Assembly: GCA_019022495.1 (NCBI GenBank)
Contig: JAFEKR010000006.1
Span: 1,302,001 to 1,366,000, forward strand
Length of the DNA: 64,000 nt
From: Epichloe hybrida
Lineage: Eukaryota; Ascomycota; Sordariomycetes; Hypocreales; Clavicipitaceae
Direction of reading: 5' to 3'
Shown here one piece after another: positions 34,766 to 47,299 of the stretch; within the stretch, counting starts at the first letter, position 1; every line of letters starts with the position of its first letter. Position numbers and translations under genes: made by a program. The notes beneath the pieces were generated by a model, which worked only from the letters and a program-made list of their open reading frames with translations, had not been told where the DNA came from and made no database searches.

Positions 34766-37700
34766 TCATAATTCATCCTTTTGGTGCCGCTGGTCTGGCC
34801 CCCTCGCTGCTCTTTCCACTTGACCTGCATCTGCTTTGCGGGGTGCTTTTTCAGCCAGAGGATCTGGCGCGCGGTTAAGTCCTTGCTTTGCTTCAATAAT
34901 CGCAATCTCTTCATCATAGCTGGTCCATTCTGGCACTTGTCTTCTGGCCCTGTCGAGTTTGGGTTCCTTGGTCAAAGGATTGTTACAAAGGTCAATGGTA
35001 CGTGCCTGTTTGAGACTATCGTCACTGCACCATGTCTCGCACCAAAGCCATTCCTGCGGCAAACTATGAATAGGAATTTGAAATTGCATGTGGTTAGGCA
35101 AATCTTGGTCCAAATTTGATAAGCTGGCTGGATCGGCAGAAAGGGCATGATACTGTTGTCTGAGACGATCACCAGCTGCCAGTTCTCTAAAACGGCGCAA
35201 GTCGACGACATAAAGGGCGGATATATGATACGGCTTGCCACGTAGATAGTTAGCCCAATAGCCTTGCTTCCAAAACCGGAATCCTTCCATGTCCGTTCGG
35301 GAATCACACATGGGTGTGAAGCCATAAGGAGCTCCGTTCAGGTCAAGATTAACCAAGTCCATCATATCAGTACGGACAATCTGGTCGGCATCAACAAAGA
35401 TTACTTTGTCGAGCGAAAGAGGGAATAAAACATCCAAGAAAAGAATTTTGTAACCCCAGATTTCCCTTTGCTTCTCTTGCTGCTGTCGTAGCCAATGGGG
35501 CCATTTATAGGTGACCATTTCGTAGCTGAATCCATATGCTTCCGCCAGGTGTGGGATGAAATGCTTGAAAGACGGCGAGAGAAATTGTTCTATAAACCAG
35601 AACTTCACACTGCGCTTTGTGTTGCGCATTACAGACACTATCATGATGCTTAACATCCGTTCATATAAGTGTCCACTGGCGACGGAAAAGATATTAATGT
35701 CGGCATGTTGTGGCCCTGAAAGAGGTTTGCCTTTCAAGTTGCCAAGTAAACCTTCTGCAAGTTTCAACCCTTTGGTGAGCAGATTCGTGTCGGAATCCTG
35801 CCCAATTTTTTCCAAAACGTCATGCTTTTCCATCCCCGGATGACGCTTGAGCCGTGGGTAGACGGTTGTGCCTTGAAAGTCCATCAAAACTAACTCCGTT
35901 CCTTCGTCACCAGCTACCGGTTCCCACCCATGAGCACCGACGCTCTCAATACTATATATCTCCTGGCTTCTTCCTTCTTTGAGGTGAATGTTGTACAGAC
36001 CAGGATTTGCTTTGAATTGGAAGTATCCCAAGTTTGCCATGATGATGGTGTCAGTGATGAGGGGTTGTGTCTCTGTGGCAAGAACAAGTTGCGCGCCACG
36101 TGGGGCAGAGCCTGTGCTCTCTCGAGAATGTCCCTCGATAAGGATGTGTTGAAGCTGGTATGTTGCCTCAACATCAGATTTCACTGCATTCAACTTGATG
36201 TTATCGAGGTCATGTACAGACGACTTCGGCGCCACCAACCAGGCTGGTGGGACATCCAGACCTGCTGTCATGAGCAAGTTTGATGGAAGTCCTGCAAAAG
36301 TCGCTTGCAAAGTTTTGAGGCTTCCATCTTCCTCAAATATGGGCCTCGACTCAACAACATATCGGAAGAAACGCTTGACTGGGAGTTCTTCAACCTTTTC
36401 CCTGGGGTTCATAATGAGTTTCACGTAAATCCCGTCTAACTTGGATACCGCTTTTAGAATTGGGGCCCATCTCTGTGCTTTTTCGCTAGCAGGGTCCAGT
36501 AGTCCTACAATATGTATGCTTGCTGTTTTCGGATCTCCCGTTTGTATGGCTGTATGGCTTGTGTTCCAAGTGTCGTACAATGTCGATCGAGCTGCTGGGG
36601 CTGATTCAAATATTCCTTCCGGCAAATCAGAGATAGTTGATAGGGCAACAATTGAGCTAAGCTTAGCTGCTGCAATGGGACCAGATATTGCATCAGTCAA
36701 GCCCAGGTCTTCAATGGCGGAATAAACAGGAAGGATGCGATATGTGCGTTCGAATGCTAACAAGTCCTGCAAGTCATCGGATGAAAGAGGGACCTCGGGC
36801 CTAATCGGTCCTATCACTCTTCCATTTATGATAACGCCTTCTGAGCCTGGCATCAGTTTTGCATCACTAAGGATACTTGTCACCCCTTCAGCGTAGAAGT
36901 CAGCTGCATCAAAGTTCGAGGCACCACTGATGATCGATTGCAAGTCATCGACAGAGAGCACGTTTAGTAACTCGTTCTCTCTTTTTTTCAAGGCTGCGTT
37001 CACCTGAGATGATGCTGAGAAGTCACCGTGTGTGTTGATCAGGTCAATACGCACTGCCGGATTTTGTCTCTTGAAGTCCAGTGCTGAAAGTGTAAGTCCA
37101 AGACCAGCGATTGAAGACATGTTCGCAAGCACGGTAATCGTAGCCCACTCTTCTCTCGTTGTGTTTTTATCGGCGTTGAGGACTGGTAACGCCGCCGAAA
37201 ATGCCGCGTTATCGTCATAGATATTTGCAACATTGAGCATCCGCAGAGATTTTTCATTATCCTGCAAAATATACAAATTCCGTTTCAACTTTGCCTCACT
37301 GAGAAATATTTCGAGTGCTGAGCTACCGTCATTCAAAATACCGTAGTATAACCCCCTCTGCACGGTCTGAAGATCATTTCCTATGGTGATGCTCATGGTT
37401 TGCATCCAATTCTGATCGCGATAGATTGCGACACCATTAACGAAAAGTGGACGGACAACAGTGTCAGCTTGGAGCCTGGTTATCCATTTGCCGGTCAATT
37501 GAAGTTGCTCATCGAATTCTGCAGCTGTCCATATCGCATCGGTGGACATAGGATAACCATCAGACAACACTGAACGACCGTTTGTGACAGATAATAAGAG
37601 TGATTCATCGTAAACGCCATCCTTTAGAGTCAATTGCTCGATGTATGATAAGAATGTTCCGATGCCATAATTTCTCGTGAGAAAGTATGCAACCTTGGCT

Positions 37701-39369
37701 TGACTTGCTGCAATGTTCGTAGTTATCAACGGCACTAATCCAAATCTAATAGGTATTCCTCGCTTCATGATTGAAATCACTTGACTTATGAAGTGAAGAT
37801 CTTCAACATTTGTCAGATCAGCAGTGAAAATCATATTGAAAACGTTCAAGCCGATGGGTGGAATTTGGCCGGGGTAAGTTCGCTGAAGTAGCTGGTGATC
37901 ACTGTTAGTAAAGGCTCGGTGTGCCATTCCGAGATCAGGAAGGCCAAGACCTACTGAGGACAGAGCTTTGGGGTATGACTCGTATGTATCATCTTTCTCC
38001 AAGTCGTTAAACCACAATATCACCTGTTCACGTTCTGGGCGGTCTGTCCAATCGTATCTCGGTAGTTCCCCCTCATCCCTTGCGGACGACACCGCTTTGT
38101 GGCCAAGTAAGGCGACTGCACTGGCCCCATCAAACCCAAGTTCTCGAATACCTTTGACCAATCTGCGCTCTCGTCTAAGAATATCGACAAGAGTAAATGG
38201 GTCGATTTGTCGATCAATAAGCTGAGCACCATTCATCCAAAGAGAATTCACACCGTCACGCATCATATGTGCTTTATTGTTTCCATGCTCTTCCGCAAAA
38301 TTGTTTGAGATATTGTGTGAAGATATGAATGAAGCATATTTCGGAAAGTCTTGCGAGAGCTTCACCAGCATATCAAAAGGATCCTCACTTTGCTGTATGA
38401 ATGAGCCCGCTTTCATGCCCACGGAAAGTAGATCTGTCGTGGAAAGAGGCTCCAAGTCAGTTGTCTCTTCATCTTCGTCTTCAAGTACTTTCTGTGAGCT
38501 CAATGGCTTCTGGTCCAAGTTCTTTTCCACGTGTCGATCATCTATTACGATATAATCTGTTTTCTTCAGAGCAAGTTGAACGCCATAACCGCCGATTTGC
38601 AAAGGTCGATTGGAGTTTGCGTTGTCACGGCGATATCGAACTCTGTATCTCAGAGCTAACGCACGCGCGTCTTTTGAGAGACTTTGGTGATACTTCGCGA
38701 ATGTAGGTGATGTAGGGTCTGCAAAAAGAATGGCCTCTTTTCCTGAACCAAGGGTCCGGTCAAACGGTAGTGTCTTTACGACGCTGCAATCATCTTTAGC
38801 AGTAGGTCTGTACAGAAAAAAGGCACACAACATACGAGGAAAACAAATCGTCTTTCACAATTGTGTCGAGGTCTGGTGTGCAGTATTGTTTCCGATCAAA
38901 TAGAACCCAGACGTCACAATTGCGATGCTCTACAAACGGCTCTATGGCAGTCCTATAGTGTTGATAATGTGCTTCAATTCTAGGTGCTGCTGAGCGCAGA
39001 GAAAGTGCAAGATTGAAGGTAGAAAAGGCATCAGGGTCAGTGATATGCCCGTCATGGCGGAGCACTTCGACAAACTGGTCATATAGATCAAAATCGGTAG
39101 AAGCATTATTGAAATGGCCACTTGCAATGCGGTCTAAGATCGGAAAATACGACGATGAATTTTCTCCTGCAGCCGTCTCGCTTTGATGTGTTAGCTAATT
39201 GAAAGGCATCATGGCGGAGGTAAAGGTGTACAGACACGAGCTCCAATAGGTACGGCCCAGCGTCGAAAGCGGCAGTCATGCCAATCCGAACAGCCGGGAC
39301 AGCTGTCACTATTTGCAAGGCGAAAGTAAGCCAGACAAGCAGTGGCCATGGCTCAAGATCTAAGTACAT
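34766..39369 (-). CDS. UDP-glucose:glycoprotein glucosyltransferase (ER folding sensor)
   Basis: UGGT reglucosylates misfolded N-glycoproteins in the ER so that they rebind calnexin. Exons 39369-39236, 39180-38836 and 38783-34766 give 1,498 residues, the normal length. The first exon carries a signal peptide (MYLDLEPWPLLVWLTFALQI). The long N-terminal part holds thioredoxin-like folding-sensor domains. The C-terminal GT24 glucosyltransferase begins about NIFSVASGHLYERML and has the metal-binding DxD at 1291-1293 in VIFVDADQIVRTD, followed by YGFTPMCDSR. The last residues, QKDEL, are an ER-retrieval signal. Introns are 55 nt (GTCTGT..AAAG, with a CTAAC branch site) and 52 nt (GTATGT..TTGCAG). 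For the second, an acceptor 24 nt earlier keeps the frame too but would make a 28-nt intron. The gene is convergent with wc-1 and divergent from coatomer alpha. Confidence 0.94.
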
Positions 39370-39996
39370 TATAGAATGTATGATACATGAATTGACGACA
39401 GGATTATGCGATATGAAGAGGTTCCCTCTGATCACCCGGTGTGACCACTTCGTAGAGGAAGAGGCTTCTCATGGGTCGACAAGGGGGCGCCGGTGCTATG
39501 GTATTAATGATCTGCTTCTAGATTTAGATGCTAAGACAGGGACAGTTTGAGAGAGAGAAATATGCAGGAAACAAAGTTTAGTTAGGATGGTTAAAAAGAT
39601 GTCAGTCCATCGCAAAAGTCGCGTTTTGGGACGGCAGCTGTCCTAATGCAGATTAGCAGAATCACTAGTGGGGGCGGGCGGTGTAGTAAAGACGTGGTGA
39701 CGGAACAATGATGGTGCGTACCGCGCCGTAGCTGTTGTGCCCACGGACACGATGGCTCGATTGCTTGTAGCCAGGAGTAAGGCTCACCACCACCACCATC
39801 CTCCACGTTTCCTATTACCTTCACCTGCCTCAACACTTTTGGTGCAGCCCTGCCAGTCAGCTCACATTAGATCCTACGGCAGGGGAAATTTATCAGCTTC
39901 TGAACTTACCAATTTCTGTGATATTAGTTTCTTCCTTAATCTGCGACCCCACCATACTCGTGCACGAAGCTGCGGCTTCTTGCCCTCCCCACCAAG
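39370..39996. promoter_or_regulatory. divergent promoter region of UGGT and coatomer alpha genes
   Basis: This 627-bp gap drives two secretory-pathway genes in opposite directions. It holds a GGGGGCGGGCGG tract near 39,670 and a CACCACCACCACCATCC repeat near 39,787. I recognised no unfolded-protein-response element. Confidence 0.5.
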
Positions 39997-42900
39997 ATGC
40001 AGTCCTCCCCAGGCATGCTAACTAAGGTACTTGCCATGTCATCGCGTCACTCAGTCACTTCTCTGACATACAAGCAGTTTGAATCGAAATCCTCGAGGGC
40101 GAAAGGCATTGCCTTCCATCCCAAAAGGTGGATAAAGCAGCCATCCGCGTGAGAATGCTTCTAAGCTAATGCATGACAGACCTTGGATTCTCGTAGCCCT
40201 TCACTCATCAACAATCCAATTATGGGATTACAGAATGGGCACGCTTATTGATCGTTTCGAAGAACACGATGGGCCCGTTAGAGGCGTCGATTTCCACAAG
40301 ACTCAGCCTCTCTTTGTGTCTGGTGGTGACGACTATAAGATCAAAGTCTGGTCGTACCAAAACCGCCGTTGTCTCTTCACTTTAAATGGACACCTCGATT
40401 ATGTCCGCACCGTTTTCTTTCATCATGAACTTCCCTGGATTTTGTCCTCGTCGGACGATCAAACGATACGGATCTGGAACTGGCAGAACCGGTCTCTGAG
40501 TATGTAATGCCTAGCGTTGTAATTCCTGGTCATACTGACGATCTCATCTAGTCTGCACAATGACTGGCCACAACCATTACGCTATGTGTGCTCAGTTCCA
40601 CCCTAAAGAGGACCTCGTCGTTTCTGCATCGCTCGATCAGTCTGTTCGAGTTTGGGACATCTCCGGCCTTCGAAAAAAACATTCTGCCCCCACGTCGATG
40701 AGTTTCGAAGACCAGATGGCCCGTTCCAACCAAAATCAAGCAGACATGTTCGGCAACACTGATGCTGTCGTCAAATTTGTACTTGAGCGCCATGATCGGG
40801 GCGTTAATTGGGTTGCTTTTCATCCCACTATGCCACTCATCGTATCTGCCGGTGACGATAGACTGGTCAAGCTTTGGCGCATGAGCGAGACCAAAGCTTG
40901 GGAAGTTGATACCTGCAGAGGTCACTTCCACAATGCATCGGGTTGTCTATTTCACCCTCATCAGGACTTGATCTTATCGGCTGGTGAGGACAAAACGATA
41001 CGAGTTTGGGACCTTAACAAACGCATTGCTGTTCAGTCCTTCAAACGAGAGAATGACCGCTTCTGGGTTATAGCCGCGCATCCTGAGATCAATCTCTTTG
41101 CTGCAGGTCATGACAATGGAGTCATGGTCTTCAAGCTAGAACGCGAACGACCAGCTTGTGCAACGCACCAGAATTTGCTCTTCTACATATCAAAGGAGAA
41201 GCAAATCAAATCATACGATTTTCAGAAAAATATCGAAAGCCCAACCCTGTTATCACTCAAGAAGTTGGGCAGCCCGTGGGTCACTCCCCGAACATTGTCA
41301 TACAATCCTGCTGAGAGATCGGTCCTCGTCACCACTCCAGCTGATGGAGGGTCCTACGAACTGGTCAATCTACCAAAAGATGGATCCGGTGCTATAGAAC
41401 CAACTGAGTCCAAGCGAGGGCCTGGAAGCTCTGCTATATTCGTTGCCAGAAATCGATTTGCCGTGCTAAACGTGTCCAATCAAACAATAGATATCAAAGA
41501 TCTCTCCAACAACACAACTCGATCATTCAAACCACCAGTTGGGACAAGTGACATTTATTTTGGGGGTACCGGTAATCTTCTCATAATTACACCAACAGCG
41601 GTCCATTTATATGACATTCAGCAAAAGAAGAGCACTGCCGAGTTGGTCGTCAGCGGAGTCAAGTATGTTGTCTGGTCTTCGGATGGTCTTTATGCTGCAC
41701 TTCTCAGCAAACACAATGTTACAATTATTACCAAGACTTTGGAACAAGTCAGCACTCTACACGAGACTATTCGAATCAAAAGTGCCACATGGGACGACGC
41801 TGGAGTACTTCTTTATTCAACCTTGAACCATGTCAAATACACCCTACTGAATGGTGACAATGGCATAGTGCGAACTTTAGACCAAACTGTTTACTTGGTC
41901 CGAGTTAAAGGCCGCAATGTCTATTGTTTAGATCGTGCGGCTAAACCACGTATTCTACAGATCGATCCCACGGAATACCGCTTCAAGCTTGCGTTGATCA
42001 AGCGAAACTATGAAGAAATGCTACATATAATTCGTAACTCCAGTCTTGTCGGGCAGTCGATCATTTCGTATCTTCAAAAGAAAGGGTATCCCGAGATTGC
42101 TCTGCAATTTGTGCAGGATCCAACAACTAGATTCGATTTAGCGATCGAATGCGGTAACCTCGATGTTGCCGTAGAGATGGGCAAGCAATTGGACAAACCT
42201 GTTTTCTGGGGACGGCTTAGCTCTGAGGCTTTGGCACACGGCAATCACCAGGTTGTTGAGATGTGTTATCAGAAGCTTAAACAGTTCGATAGATTATCCT
42301 TCCTGTACTTGGCTACGGGCGATCATTCAAAGCTAGCAAGGATGGCCAAGATCGCGGAACATCGGGGAGATTTTAGTTCCCGATTCCACAATGCTCTGTA
42401 CCTGGGGGAGGTGGAAGATCGCATTCAGATGTTCAAGGAGATTGACCTTTGTGCGTATATGACGTCCTCACGCGGAGAGAGTGTTCACAACTGACGTTTC
42501 CCAGATCCTCTTGCTTACATGACTGCTAAGTCCCATGGGCTTGACGACGAATGTCAGGCCCTTTTAAATGCTACTGGTATCGCCGAGGCCCAGCTTACTA
42601 TACCTCAGTTAAGCGAGTCATTGAGCGTTCCTACACCCGTCGTCCCAACTTTTAGAGCCAACTGGCCTACGAAAGCAAGCTCCCAGTCTTTCTTCGAACA
42701 AGCCCTTCTTGGTGAAGTCGAGGGTTTGTCCCTCGATGATGGCTCAGCCACAGCGGATAGAACAGCTCTGGACGTGGGTGCAGATGGAGAGACCAACGCT
42801 AAACGGGGCGGCGGCTTCACCGAAGATGACGACGAGGATGCTGCTGGTTGGGATATGGGCGATGACGAAGTACCAGAAGTTGATGGCGACTTCGTAAATG

Positions 42901-43939
42901 TGGACAGCGCAGAAGCTGGTGGCGCCGGCAGCAGTGAGGCGGATCTGTGGGCTCGAAACTCACCTCTGGCAGCTGACCATGTTGCAGGGGGGTCTTTCGA
43001 GTCTGCTATGCAGCTTCTGAACAGACAGGTCGGTGTCGTCAACTTTGCTCCCCTGAAACCTCGATTCCTGGAGGTATATCGGTCTTCCAAAAGCTTTTTG
43101 CCTGCTTCGTCTGGTCTTCCAGCCTTGGTCAATTACGTTCGTCGAACAATTGACGAAACGGACCCTCGTCAGGTTCTTCCCATTATTCCCCGTGACCTGG
43201 ACCATCTGGCAACGAACGATCTTCAAAAGGGATATGATTCGATGAAGGCAAACAAACTGGAAGATGGGATCAGGCTTTTCAAGGGCATTTTGCATGCAAT
43301 CTTGGTCAATGCCGTCTCAAGCGAGGCAGAGGTGGCTGAGGCTAGAAAGCTGATCACCTCAGCAAGTGAGTATACAGTAGCAATGGATGTTGAACTTGCC
43401 AGGCGCAAACTTGGAGCTCCTGATGCCGTGGCTCAAGATCCTGCCAAGTTGAAGAGGAGCCTGGAGCTTTCGGCATATTTCACTATTCCGAAAATCGAAG
43501 TGCCCCATCGTCAGTTGGCACTTCTTAGTGCCATGCAACTAGCTGTGAAAAACAAGAACTACAATTCAGCTTTAAGCTTCGCTAATCGAATCATCGCCAA
43601 TGGGGGGTCTACGAAAATTGTGGAGAATGTGAGTTCGTTTTCCAAGTATCAATCATCACTCAGGAGTTCGCTTGACTGACAAATTTACTCTGATAGGCCA
43701 AGAAAACGAAGGCTCAGTGTGAGCGAAATCCAAATGACTCTATCGACATCGAGTTCGACCAGTTTGCCGAGTTTGACGTTTGTGCTGCCAGTCACACCCC
43801 CATCTACAGTGGCAGCTCTTACGAAGAGTGTGCCTTTGACGGCTCTAAGTATCACTCCAAATACAAGGGAACTGTTTGCCGAGTTTGTCAAGTTTGTGAG
43901 GTTGGCAAGCATGGAAGTGGCTTGAAACTTTTTGCTTAG
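39997..43939 (+). CDS. cop1: Coatomer subunit alpha (COPI coat)
   Basis: Alpha-COP is part of the COPI outer coat and binds dilysine cargo for Golgi-to-ER retrieval. Six exons, 39997-40026, 40078-40127, 40180-40499, 40552-42450, 42505-43628 and 43697-43939, with introns of 51, 52, 52, 54 and 68 nt, give 1,221 residues, the family length. The start [20 protein letters not shown] matches fungal alpha-COPs and explains two very small first exons (30 and 50 nt). WD40 repeats fill the N-terminus ([20 protein letters not shown] is the first; several WD-type ends such as VRVWD and IRVWD follow). A helical solenoid follows (about 600-800), then an acidic linker ([20 protein letters not shown]). The C-terminal domain keeps Cys-rich [19 protein letters not shown] and ends GLKLFA. 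Confidence 0.95.
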
Positions 43940-44180
43940 ATAACTTGCAATACCTTGTGGGCGATGGTCAAGATCAGAGCGGCGAATTTGGGAAGACAGG
44001 TACAGGGGGCGAAAAGCAAATGAGTCGTAGAGTTAGTGGCGATAGAACAATCAAAAGACGCTTGCACAGATGATTTCCGATTCAATTGCTCATTAGCTGA
44101 TTGACGACGGGCTGAACCCGCGGGTTGCTCATTTTTTTTAGTCGCGTTGTTTGATCGTACAAAGGATCTTCTATCAATAC
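43940..44180. other. short convergent gap
   Basis: About 240 bp separates the 3' ends of the coatomer alpha and rpn12 genes. No gene fits; the two 3' UTRs probably meet or overlap here. Confidence 0.5.
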
Positions 44181-45078
44181 TTAAACGATTGTCTCTAACT
44201 CGCGAGCATAACCCAGAGTGTTTTCTATGATCACTTGGCTTACGTCTTTGCGCTGATTGTGGTCCTCACCAGAATCGGCTGCGTCGGGGAAGTATATTTG
44301 TCCATCTTTGACTCCCCAGCCCCTGTGCTTGGCGAACTGAATTACATCACCTTCGGAGTCGAGAAAAAGTAGACTCTTCGTGGAGCTGATTGGCAAGCTA
44401 GGATATGCGCGCTCGCTACTGCTTGCAATTTCAGAGCGGATCTGGTTCTTCAGAATCTAGCGATGAAACGGTCAGCGAAAGTACATCATCTTTACGTTGC
44501 GCAATCAGAGACATGTGTTGAAGCCATCTTACCTCGGAAAAGACACCGTACTCATCACATGGTACCTCGCTGCTCTTCATGGCTTTCCACACCCGGTCGT
44601 AGCTCCCTTCCATTAGCCATCTCTCAAGTCGAATAGGATATCCAAGATATCGGTCGCCCTCAACATCACCAGCACTTCCTCCTCCGTCTCTGTTGGCCAG
44701 GCCCTCTAGCTCCGTGTGAAACTCAGCATAACGGCCTTGCGTGAGAAGGAGGAGAAGACTCAAGCCGGTGACTTTGTTTCTCTCTGGTAAATTTGGTGTC
44801 AGGATCGTCGATGGGAGTTCATAAAATGGCTGAAGTTGCTGCACATAACGCGTAAAGCCATCGGGATTACGGGCTCGAATTGCGAAAAGCGCCCCTTGCT
44901 CGTACGTCTCGCGAGCGAGTGCGAGAAGCTGCGGCGAAGACGAATGAGTAGGGGTGAGGGCATTTAGGCTAAGTAGGGCAAGCTTTGCCTTTGATAGCAG
45001 AGCAGTAGCTTCAGGATAGCTCATGGATGGGGAATGCTTGAGTTGCGCAAGAATTTGGGAAATGTTGCGATCACCCAT
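44181..45078 (-). CDS. rpn12: 26S proteasome regulatory subunit Rpn12
   Basis: Rpn12 is a non-ATPase lid subunit of the 19S particle, needed for late lid assembly. Exon 1 (45078-44533) and exon 2 (44456-44181), around a 76-nt intron (GTAAGA..GCTAG), give 273 residues, equal to the family norm. N-terminal sequence starts MGDRNISQILAQLKHSPSMS. The PCI-type part contains GYPIRLERWLMEGSYDRVW and VPCDEYGVFSE, and after the join RSEIASSSERAYPSLPIS. The end ENTLGYARELETIV is the conserved C-terminus. Start choice is clear from the first ATG in frame. The gene is convergent with coatomer alpha and ends just left of a long transposon-filled block. Confidence 0.95.
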
Positions 45079-46060
45079 CTTGACAAGTATCTGTCCGCGG
45101 CGGCAAACGTTCTCAGGGAGAGGTTATTCAAGATTATAGATTTCGGACCTATTGCGATCGTCTGTAGTGATGTCGGTTATGACGGTTTTGAGGTTGAAGA
45201 TTGCCTGGATGTCGGTTTGCTTGACGAGTTCTGCAGCATCCCAGGCTGGCATAGGTGACGACTTGAAGGTGGATACAAGCTATTGATTATGTAATCGGCC
45301 TCAACCGCGGTCTGACCTGACCCCTTGCTGTTCAGCGAAATTAAGACGAAGATTGTATTACGTCCGAAATTAGTGCTTTGTTTTTGTAAAAATATCAATC
45401 ATGAAGCTTGGCCGCGTAAATAGTATGTTTGTGCTCAGCTTAAGATTGCATGCAGGCACGCTGATGTTCTGCTGCAAAGCGTTGCCAGTCAATGTTCCTC
45501 CCTCCTCCAGCTGCTTATGACCAGCAAACACTAATATCGAAGCACGTTGTAACAAGAAGAAAAATGAGAAATTTATAGATGAGTAACATGCCGAGGAAAC
45601 CTAGATCAGAATTGGCGTCATACATATTAGCATTTTTCTTGAATTGGATGATTGAGACGAGAGGCAACTGTTACTGATTAAGTAATCCGTACAAGTGTGG
45701 TCGAATACGTGAATTACGAAATGTTAATCTGATAGACATGTAATGAAATCGATATCAATTCACCAAAGAGCTGTCTTGTATACAAGCAGAACGGCTCTTA
45801 GCGACATTGATGTGATTTATTAGTTACGGGGGTGTTAAGGGAGGCTAGGCTGACTGGATCGACTTCTACGGCTAATTTATCCCAGTTTTATTGCGCCAAA
45901 GGAAACTGTGCACTAATAACTAGAACTTCAGAAGTGATAGTCATTTCTGGGGCTTTTGCACACATTTGGGGTGGGGGACGTTCAGAGGGCACACCTGCAC
46001 TGCGATCATATTCTTATTGTCAGGGAGAGCTCCCTTGAAGCATAGGTTATATGAGGGCAG
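45079..46060. other. rpn12 upstream region and border to AT-rich block
   Basis: This contains the rpn12 promoter side and then a gene-free border. GGCGGCAAA at 45099-45107 is one base from the yeast proteasome element GGTGGCAAA, but it lies only 21 nt before the ATG. Composition is normal until about 46,050, then shifts abruptly to AT-rich RIP-type DNA. Confidence 0.45.
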
Positions 46061-46392
46061 CGCGTATTAATAGGGATAAAACGCGAGGTTAAACATTAGT
46101 AAATATAATATATTAGAAGTACCTCTGTAAACTAGTTATTACTATAGTGCACTATATACCTTTTAGGTATAAAAGTTAGGTGCTATTTATACCTTTAATT
46201 AATAAAATTAAATGCTTTTTATTATCTATTTATACCCTTACCTAATAGTTATAAGCCTAGGAGGCTTTAATTACTATTTTTATTAATTATTATTAAAGAT
46301 ATAAGCTCTGTTAAATATTATTAATTAACGCTTACCTATATTATAAGATAATTACCCTTTATTATATTAATTAGTTAAAACCCTTATCCTAT

Positions 46393-46662
46393 TGTCACGG
46401 CTTGCACCAAAAGGTTAAGAACGAAGTAATAGCTAAGACTATCGCAGTCGCTACTAGATAAATGCTAGCTAGGGGCAGGTGCGTGAAGGTTTTAATCTCT
46501 AACCTAGCACTAATAATATACGCTATCTTTAATAAATACCTTACTTTATAAGTATATAGCTATCTTATAGCTAGCTAGCCTCTTTATTATTTATATAGCC
46601 TAAAGGTTTTCTAAAGACTTACTTTAATAAATATCCTATCTTTAACCTTTACGCTCCTAATA
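46393..46662 (-). repeat. left LTR (3' LTR of the minus-strand gypsy element)
   Basis: A 270-bp direct repeat of 60569-60838; both copies are exactly 270 bp and align along their length with RIP-type differences only at many sites. It begins TGTCACGGCTTGCACC on the plus strand, ending CTCCTAATA where the right copy has CTCCTAACA, so the ancestral ends were TG..CA. Just inside it a run of six C (46668-46673) is a purine tract on the minus strand, the expected position of the plus-strand primer next to a 3' LTR. The first about 100 bp are much less mutated than the rest. Confidence 0.85.
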
Positions 46663-47299
46663 TAATACCCCCCTTATATATAATTAACCTTAATTATAAA
46701 ATAAGCTACTTACTTAAGGCATAGTTACTATATTAAAGCTTTATAAGGAAAAATAAGATAAGGTACCTTATATCTAGATATATAAGTAAATAAAAAGAAA
46801 TAATAATAATAATACTACTAATTAAAAATAACCCCTTATTATAGTTAGTAATGTTTTAATAGTAGCTTATATATAGCTTTACTATAGTAAAATAAATATT
46901 ATTACCTATTATATAGCTAGAAAAAATAATATAAATAACCTATATTAATTTTTATAATTAGTTAAATAAATAAGGTACCTAATACTAAGGTTTTAAATAG
47001 TCTAACTAGAGGGCTTATATTATAGTTACTATAAGCTTATAGCTATTAGGCATATGTGCGTTTAGTAGTGCTAATAGTTATTATTATAATTTATAAATTA
47101 CCTATATATAGTATATTAAATTACTTAAGGGGTCTAGGGTTAATATAAAAGAGACTAATTTTTCCCCTTTTCTATACTTTTCCTTTGCTTACTTTTTCGC
47201 ACTAACCCCAAGGTTTGGAATCGCCTCTAAAATACAAATCACATTAATATTTAAAATCCTTACCTTTATTTCTCCCCCCTTATAATATTACACTATAAT

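Noticed and set aside
45099..45107. GGCGGCAAA resembling the proteasome element before rpn12
   Set aside because: One mismatch, only 21 nt from the ATG (probably transcribed leader), and a filamentous Rpn4 equivalent cannot be assumed.
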